Under the pieces are notes generated by a model. It saw only the letters and a program-made list of their open reading frames with translations, made no database searches and was not told the origin of the DNA. From Formicarius rufipectus (taxonomy: Eukaryota; Chordata; Aves; Passeriformes; Formicariidae), in contig VXAU01002436.1 in NCBI GenBank assembly GCA_013399695.1, positions 262,684 to 326,683 of the forward strand: 64,000 nt of DNA, written 5' to 3'. How positions within the stretch are numbered: the stretch's first letter is position 1; the number at the start of each line of letters is the position of its first letter. Positions 39,101 to 48,100 of the stretch are shown piece after piece. Made by a program: the position numbers and the translations under genes.

Positions 39101-42100
39101 GTGACAGGAAATAGGGGTCCTCAAATTACCATGAGAAAACGTGGTGCAAGCCCTGAGCAACCGGCTCTGAGGCTTGAGAAGACCTTCCCAGTGGCTTCCA
39201 CTACCCAGGAACAAGAGGATGACAGTGATGGCAGGATGCAGTGCCCCCAACACTTGGCACCACCATGCCAAGGTGGCACCCTGGTGATGCTATGGGCAGC
39301 CAAGCTGCTTGCAGGGCTCAGCCCTCCTCCATCCCCCAGTACTTTCTTCTGTGAACCAGCCTTGCCCCTGGGCATGGCCAAGTGCTCCACCCAGCAAAGC
39401 TCCATGAACAAAATCTCTCCCTGACAAAGCCCACAGCACTGCAGCCCCCCAACAGGGCTATCCCACACCACTCTGAGCACCACACTGCACCTCCCTGCAC
39501 CCACACATCCCCCCATGTGACAGGCAGCAGGCAGGTCCCAGTGCCACACCAGGGATGAAGTAACCATGAAACCAAACCAGAGAACATCACCAGCATCAAG
39601 CAGACTCACAGGCATAAAGCCCTGCTCTACCTCAGCACAGCTCACACCCCCCAGCAAACATCATTTTGCCCTCAACCACTCCAATTTTGGCTGAGCTGCC
39701 TATATATAAAGCACTGAGCACCTGAAATACACACCCTTAACATAGAGCACTGTCATTTCTGGACCAGCATCATAAAAAACCACCAGTGGGCTACACTTAC
39801 TTTGGCAAAGGAGTCCAATTTCAGATATTGAAACCAAAATAGCTGAAAGGTATGAATTAGAGCCAGGCAGTGTAGGCAGCCTGGTTCCACCCGTCAACAG
39901 ATGAACACACAGCAGAGCTTTTTAAAGCCAAACCAAAACAAGCTCCTGCTAAAACCAAGAAAATGCCCAGAGAGGTACAAGCCTAAATAAAAGGGATATG
40001 AATTAGAACATGAAGTGTCTGAAATAAACTCATCACACCTGCATTGGAATGGCTCTGCTGTAGAGAGGTTTAAAATAAACCCAGTGTGGGAGGGCAGGTC
40101 TGGGGGGGGTGTTACAGCACCAGGATGGAGCTAGAGACACACGTTGCTTTGCACCGGCTTGGTTTCCTCTGAAGAGCTCAGCAAGAGGAAAATGCAACAC
40201 CCAGCACTGAGGAAGAGCTCAGAGCAAAAAAATTCCCTCTTCCAAGCAGATCTGTCCAACCTCACATTACAGGGATGGTGTTAGAGCAATCTCAGGGTTC
40301 CCAGGATGTCTTTGGCCATGCAAGACCCATCTGCCAAGCTCCGGGGATACTGAAGGGCAGATCCAGGCAGTTTCTCCAGAGGTAGCAGCCACACAGGGTG
40401 TCTGAGCACTGAGTGGGTGGCTTTGCTTTTATCCTGAAGGTACCTGGGCAAAGGGTGAGCCACAAAATGCCATGGAAAGCAGAGTGGAAGGTGGCTGCAG
40501 TGATGGATCCATGGCTGGGGTGGGGTGGGGTGGCGTGACAAACACCCCACCACTGCGTGGGAGGTGTGGCCGGGCTGGAGCCCCACAGTGCCCAGTTCCA
40601 TCCCATCCCTGACTCAGGCAGAAACACCTCCACGTCACTGCTTCCTGTCACACCTCTGGGAGTGCCCAGGCATCCCATCCCACCTTTGATCCTCCATGGG
40701 AGCTGCACTGTGGAGCACCCACAGCCCCTCACCTGCCTCTCAGGTCACTGCCCCAGCCACTGCATCCATGCAGTTGGCCTGCAGGCGTATCCAGGGGGAG
40801 GATGCCGCCTCCAGCCCCACGCCGGCAGCAGGACGAGTGGGAGGAAGCACAGAAGGAAGTGGCCCCAGCTGGGTTTACACAAAGCTGTCAGGCTGCTGTG
40901 CTGAGGCTGCCCAGGCACGGACAAACCACCCCGACCAGCTCCACCAGCACCAGGAATGCGATTCCCAGCAACTGGGGCACTGGGCTTGAAGGATGAGCAG
41001 AGCCACTCAGCACTTCCCAAAGCCCAGGGGGGATACAGGAACCCCTACACATCCCCAGGGCTGCAGGGCATCCACTTCCAGAGGGCAGGACAGGTCACAG
41101 GAGCGTGGCAGCCTGTGGACAACCAGGTCATGGGGCTGGAGGTGGGCTGTGACACCAAGCAGCTACCTGCTGGACAAGCTTTCACACCTGCTGTGTTTTT
41201 GGTGGTACCTTCACCTCACCCCTCCCCACGCAGACCAGCCAGCCAAGCAGGATGCTCAGCAGCACCCAGCAGAGCTGCACCATGCCAAGTGCCCGCAGGA
41301 GCTCATTGCACAGGGTGGAACAGGAGAGTTGTACCAGCACCCACTTCCCCTCTTAGGGTCCTGACTCAGCCCCAGGGCAGAGAACCCACATAAACACTGG
41401 GGTACTGGACACCTGGGATGCCCCACAGCCAGTCCCCACCCACCCCAACCTGCTCCAAGGGAAGGCCGAGTCCATCGCTGGGAGAGACTCCTGGCTCGGA
41501 GCGCGTGGCGGGAGGGATAATCTGTTTAGGCTGCCGGCAGACGTAATCAGCCTGTCTCGGGTGGAGGCAGGGCTTGTTTTGTTCAGGCTTGGCAACTGAG
41601 CGGGAAGGGGAAGAAAAATGGATTGTTGCAGCAGAGCTTTAGGCTCTGCCTGCAGCACTGGGAGCACAGAGCCCTGTGCACCAGGGAAGCAGTGCCGGAG
41701 CTTCCAGCAGCCCCAGGAGAAAACTGTGTTCCCAACCCGGATCAGGCTGTGGGTGAACCCATGGTGCAACCTGGCCCACCACCTTTATGGGCTCAGCCCT
41801 GATATCCACCAAAGGAGCCACTCTGACATCAGTACCTACTGCTCCTCATGGCCAGGGCAGCACAACAGGGTCACAGCTCTCAGCCAGACCCACAGGGGGC
41901 ACAGCCCCAGAGCTGGGACAGTAAGGTCATTGTCCCCTGTGCGCTGACTCCTGATGCACTCAGGGCTATCCAGGGCGAGGGACACATTTCTGGCACGGCT
42001 CAAGGGGAAAGGCTTTACAAACACTGTTGTTGCAACCTCAAAATAGGAAATCTGGGCGTTTTCAGCTCTGCTCTGGGTTTTGCACACCTTGGAGCCAAGA

Positions 42101-45100
42101 GAACATCGCTGATGGGTGAGTCGGAGCAGTCATCACGCAGCAGGAATGGGGAAGGTGGCACGGTGCTCAGGGAGGGAATGGGAAGGAACAGCCAAGCAAG
42201 CCTTCCTGCCCACAGCATGGCTTCTAGGAACAGAGAGGCAGGCATAGCTTAACATTCCATGTGCTCCCAGCAGGATGCCATACGGACCACTGGAGACCTG
42301 CGATCCCGGCCGGCAGGAGGCTCTGCAAACACCACCGTACAGACCTGCACTCCAACAGCAACCCCAAGGGCCAGGATGTAGCCCAGCCTCGCTGGGTAAG
42401 CCTCTTACATCTCTGTTTCCCTGCCCCTACAGCATTTCCCCTCTGCTGTCTGTCACCTGGCGACGTGCAGGGGAGCAGGGCCAAACCCCAGTGCAGAGGC
42501 TGCGGTGCTGCCAGTGAGCATCCACAGCTATTCCTGGAGCAACAGCCCTCTCAATCCCCAACTCCACAACCAAGTGGCCACTTACTGCCCGTGGGTTCAA
42601 CCCAAATAGGTGCTTTTTCCAGGGCAAGACATGGGCATCTCTGGGGAATCATAATGAATGCATGGGAACAGTCCCCTCTCCATCCACCTCCTGCTCTCCT
42701 GCCAAAAACACATCTGCATCTTTGACCACGAACACAGCTCCAAGTGCCGGGACGAGGCCAAACCAGACTGGACCTTGGGCACAAGGAGAACCAGGTGCTG
42801 CTGCCAGGGGGCAGGTGGTGGGCACTATGCACACCACAGCCTTCCTGGCACACTGGGACCACTAACCCAGCCACTGGCAAACCGAAAGGGATGGAGCTGC
42901 CTGGGCAGTCTGCTGCGTGGGCAGCAGGACCGACTGACCAACCGGAGGAGCAGGAAGGGGGAAACGTTGAATTCACCCTTCGTGCAAACAGCTGACCTCC
43001 TTCTGCAAACACCCCAGCTCTGGTCCCAGGGCTGTGCCCGGGTCTGAGCGTGGCCATCGACTTGGGCAGTCGGAGCAGGTGCTGGATGAGCCTGGATGTG
43101 GAATGCACAGGTAATTTGTCAAGGAGTAGTGAAATGAAGCGGGACAGAGCAGACTTTGCACTTTCAGCTCCCTCTGGAGCTGCCCCGAAGCCTGCCTGCC
43201 CATCTAACCACCTCCCAGAGCCTGCAAGAAGCCAAAACATCTCTCCTGAGTGCCGGACAGGGGGTTTATCACTTTGCCAGGTGCCAGCACAGATAAGGCA
43301 CGGCGCCACACAAGAACCCTGCAGCACCGAAGTGTGCAAAGGGGATGGTGCTCCAGCACCCAAAGGCGCCGCCACAGCCCTTCCCTTGCACCACGCAGAG
43401 GGTCAAGTGCACCCCAAACCGACCCCAACATCCCACGTGACACCCATCCCAAGCTCCTGCTGCCCTCCTATCACTCTCCAAGGCTGGGGTGCTCCCTGTG
43501 GGTGACAGCCACCATGACCCTTGCCCACTCCAGCCCCCCAGGCTGTGTTCCCCAACTCCCTGCCCTCTGTAGTCACCATCAGAGGAGAGTCTGACATTTG
43601 CAGAGAATCTCCCCCTGTTCGGTCCTAATAATTAGTCAAGTAGAGGCAAATTTTTGCAGCGTGATACAAGCAGCAGGGAGCAGGGAGTGCAAGCATGGGG
43701 GCTGCTTTCCAGGAAAGCAAGGGCTTTTTCTCCCCCAGGGAAGAGGGGTGGAGGGAAAAGCATGGCCGGGACATGATCCCTCACCCTGTCACCCTTTGGA
43801 CAAAGCATGGAGTCAGGATAAGACTCCAGGGCCAGGGTATCCCAGCTCCATCCATGCAATGTCCCAGAGCAAAGCCAAGCCTGTGACCCAAGGCTGACAC
43901 GCTCCAGCCTCAGGGCTGCTGGCCACCAGCTGCTCAGCATCCAAAACAGTAGTAAAGTGATAATGTCTACTGGAGAAGAGATGGAAATAACCACCCGTTG
44001 CTGCTGGGCAGGGGTGTCACGGGAGGAGGCAGTGGGAAAAGTCTATGAGCTCCATTTTCTAACTGGGTGGTCCTCTGGGCATCCATGCCATGATCTCAAA
44101 AAAAAAAGAAAAAAAGAAAAGGATAAAAAAAAAACCAAACAAAAAAAAACCCACTGGTAGCTGGAAAGATGTCCTCAAATTCCTTTATCTGTGCCAGTCC
44201 CCATACCCCGAGAGAGCACACGCATGGAGAAAATTAAAAGTAACTGCTTTACACTCTGCTCTTCTTCCAATTCAGGCCAGGCAGAATTTTGAGGTTAATT
44301 CCCAGCCTGTCTCATGTTGTGGGGGCTTCATCTCACAGAACAAAGGCATGTGTGTGCAGGCATGGATCAGCCTGGGGCAGCTGGTGTGGAGAGCAGGGAC
44401 CCCACAGTGACACCCCCACGGCCCTGCAGAGCCCTGGGTGGCTGCTTGGGAAGAAGGTCCCACTGGCCAGGCTGGTTTTCTCCTGGAGATGGAAAAGGGT
44501 CCCTGGGAACCATTCATCTTCCCAGGGCGGGCTCTGGAAAGTTGATTTCCACAGGAGGTTCACAGGTGGTTAGAGGGAACTGTGTGATACCAGCACAGGC
44601 ATGTCTTGCCAGGAAAGAGGGAATTCCCACAAAAAAGGAACTTCTCCCTTGCTGGCAAAGGAGCAGCATAATTGAGCTGGCAATGGGTGGGTGGCACAGC
44701 CAGGACATAGCCACCAACAGGACCACGTCTGCGAGGGCCCAGATCCTGTCACTGCTCAGGATCACAGGGCTCTGCTCACCCACAACCCACAGCAACAGAT
44801 TGTCCAAAGGGGGAACAGATGTGGTAACTGACCCAGTTTTCCCCATGCACCCCCAGAAGGTCAAACATGGATTAAGGAGGGGGGGGTGGGGGGGTCAAGG
44901 GAACATCACCTCCCACCTGCAGCTCTAGTGGGGGGGGGACATTCATGTCTCTGATGGGTGGTGGGACCACATGTAGCTGCCTCAAATCACACCGACCCCT
45001 GTCCGGCAGCACAGCCACACACAAAAACAACTCGTGAACGCAGCTCTCCCGGGATTAGGGACTTAGCGTCCACACAGCCCTTTGAAGTTGGAAGCGCTAA

Positions 45101-48100
45101 GTCTGATTATTATTAGAGAGCTCCAGCTCATTAATCCTGATGTTTGGGGCTGGATTTCCCCCCTCCCAGCCCCATTCCTAAGCCGGTTCCCGAGTACGAG
45201 GGAAATCCACTACTACCGCTAAATATTTGTGACTCTTTGCAAACACAGTCCCGGAGCGCCCGGGAAGGAGCGGGGGCAGCTCCTGACACCCACACAGGTA
45301 TTTTTATCTAATAAAAATCCCAAAGAGACACGAGTGCGTAAGTGTGAAGTACCTTCACCTTTCCTGCAAGCCAAGTACAAAGGTCAGATGACTCTCAGAG
45401 ACTTTTCCAGCTTGATTCTAGGTAATCACCAACACTGTCCCCGTCCATGGGGTGAGTGGGATGCGCTGAGCGCGGTGCAGGACCCCCATCCCCGACCCAA
45501 GCCAAGCTTGAAAAAATAAATTAAAAAGGCAGACACACTCAGAGCTGTTAAATGAACCGCTTCTCCCGGGTGTGCTTCGGAGCGAGCACACCCCACACCG
45601 CGGACAGGGTCCCGGCTGCAGCCCCCACATTGGGAGGGGAGGACGGCAGGAGGGAAGGGGAGTGGGTGGGTAGGAGGGTGGGTGCATCACACGCCACCAC
45701 AGCCACCATCTTATCTGGGAAGCAGGATTACTTCAGCCCAGCTGCGAGGGAGAAGCCGAGCGGGATTGCGCCGTTTTCCCAACCGGAGCCCCAACCGGAT
45801 CCGGCCACGGCGCTGACCCCGCGCCCGTGAGAGCCGGAGGTGGGAGCAGCCCCCCCAGGGCCACCCACCGCCCCGCTGCCAACAGAGCCAGCGAGGGGCT
45901 GCCCAGAACACAGCCCTGGGCACCGCGACCCCACGGCAGGGTGGGCAGGCACAGCGGGGGTGTCTGCAACGCTTTGAGCCCCCCCAGTGAAATAATAAAT
46001 AGCACTGCACCGGGAGGGAGGCAGCACAGTCTCCAGCGGGAAGGGGCCGGCTGGGAGAGGGGGGTCTCCTCCCGAGCCCCCTCCGGGATCTGCTCCTTTG
46101 TCTGGGCACGGCCGCGACGCTCCCGCCGCCCGCCCCTTCCCGCACACACCACGGCATTTTTTCCAGTTACATTTTTTCCATATTAGCCCTCAGATTTCAT
46201 GGTGCTCCCCCCCGCTCCGCCGCCCCCCCAGCGAGCGCAGCAATATGTCTGATCTCATTGCCATAATAGGATCGGGAGTGGGGATGGCAGCCCTGGCCCT
46301 GAAAGGTGTCGGGAGGAGGGAGGGCGGCCCTGCTCCCCACACCACGGCACCACGGACGGGTCCCCACGCCCCAAAACAAACNAGAGGGAGGAAAAGAAGA
46401 GGGAAGAGGGAGGAAAAGAAGAGGGAAGAGGGAGGAAAAGAAGAGGGAAGAGGGAGGAAAAGAAGAGGGAAGAGGGAGGAAAAGAAGAGGGAAGAGGGAG
46501 GAAAAGAAGAGGGAAGAGGGAGGAAAAGAAGAGGGAAGAGGGAGGAAAAGAAGAGGGAAGAGGGAGGAAAAGAAGAGGGAAGAGGGAGGAAAAGAAGAGG
46601 GAAGAGGGAGGAAAAGAAGAGGGAAGAGGGAGGAAAAGAAGAGGGAAGAGGGAGGAAAAGAAGAGGGAAGAGGGAGGAAAAGAAGAGGGAAGAGGGGGAA
46701 GAAGAAGGAACAGGGGGAAGAAGAAGGAACAGGGGGAAGAAGGGGAAGAAGAGGGGAGAGGGGGAAGAAGAAAGGAGAGAAGAGGGGAAAGAAGAGGAAA
46801 GAGGGGGAAACCCCAGACCTGGCAGCCCCCCCACGCTGGGCTCTCTCCGGGAAGGCACTGGGGTCCCCTTTCCATGTCCCCGGGACAGCAGAGGGGCTGT
46901 AGGGCAGGGGGCTCATGTCTGGCACGGATGGAATGTTTTGTTGCAGCCGAGTTTTTCCCAGGACTTTGGGGCTTGTCTGATGGAGCCCACAGGACACTCC
47001 TCACCTGCTGCCGTGCACCCTAAGAGGGGATGGGATCACCCCACATGCCAATGCCGGGCCCCAAATGGCCTCAGGGCGTGAGGCCCCAGGGGAGGTGGCA
47101 CTGGGGTGTGCCACGGTCTAAGGGACCGGTGGGCACTGCGGGTGTCCCACTGGACACCTGGGAATCTGTGGGGTCAGCAAGCATCCTCTGGGAACGCTGG
47201 ACATCCTATGGGACCAGAGAGAACCCGTAGAGTTCCTGGACATCCCAAGGGCTCCACAAATGTCCCTGTGCTATCTGTGGAGTCAACTGGCATCCCATGG
47301 GATTGTACACCTCCCATGGGTTCAGCAGGCACCTCCATGAGACCCCTCAACACTTTATGGGACAGAGAGCACCCATGGGGCTCCTGCCCACCCTAGAGGA
47401 TCCATGGATACCCGTGAGTCCCTGTGCTATCCGCGGGGTCAGCAGGCACCTTATGGGACTACTGGACACTTTATGGGACCAGAGTGCACCCACGGAGCTC
47501 CTGAACATTTCACAGAATATCAGGATACCTGTGGGTCCCTGTGCTATCTGTGGGCTCAGCAGGCAGCCCATGGGATCACCGGATACACCATGGCACCAGA
47601 GAGCAACCATGGGGTTCCTGATCACCATGTAAGATTCATGGATACCTGAGGGTCCCTGCGCTGTCCCTGGGGTCAGCAGGCACCCCATGGCACCCTGCAG
47701 CACTTCTGACAGCCCACACCACCCACGGGAGCAGCAGGCACCCACAGGACCCTACAGTATCTAAGTGACCAGCAGGCACCCCATGGAACCCCTCGGGACC
47801 CTGTGCTAACCAAGACACCCTACGGGACCCCTCGGAATCCTGTGCTAACCATGCGACCAGCAGACACCCTATGGGACCCCTCGGGACCGTGTGCTAACCA
47901 TGGGACCAGCAGACACTCATGGGATCCCCTGCTATCCGTGGGATCCCAGGACATCCATGGGACCCTATACTACCCACACGATCCTGAGCTATCCATGGGG
48001 ACACTCAGGGGACCCTAAGCCACCAAGGGGACCCCAAGGCACCTGCAGGACCCCAGGCTACCCCCGGAGCCAGCGCACACCCCACGGCGCGCATCTCGGG

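Noticed and set aside
46098..47081. 327-codon plus-strand open frame and similar minus-strand frames at 46190-47004
   Set aside because: They are created by the 22-bp purine array. The predicted proteins are pure low-complexity Arg/Lys/Glu/Gly or Ser/Pro/Phe/Leu, with no start or splice logic.
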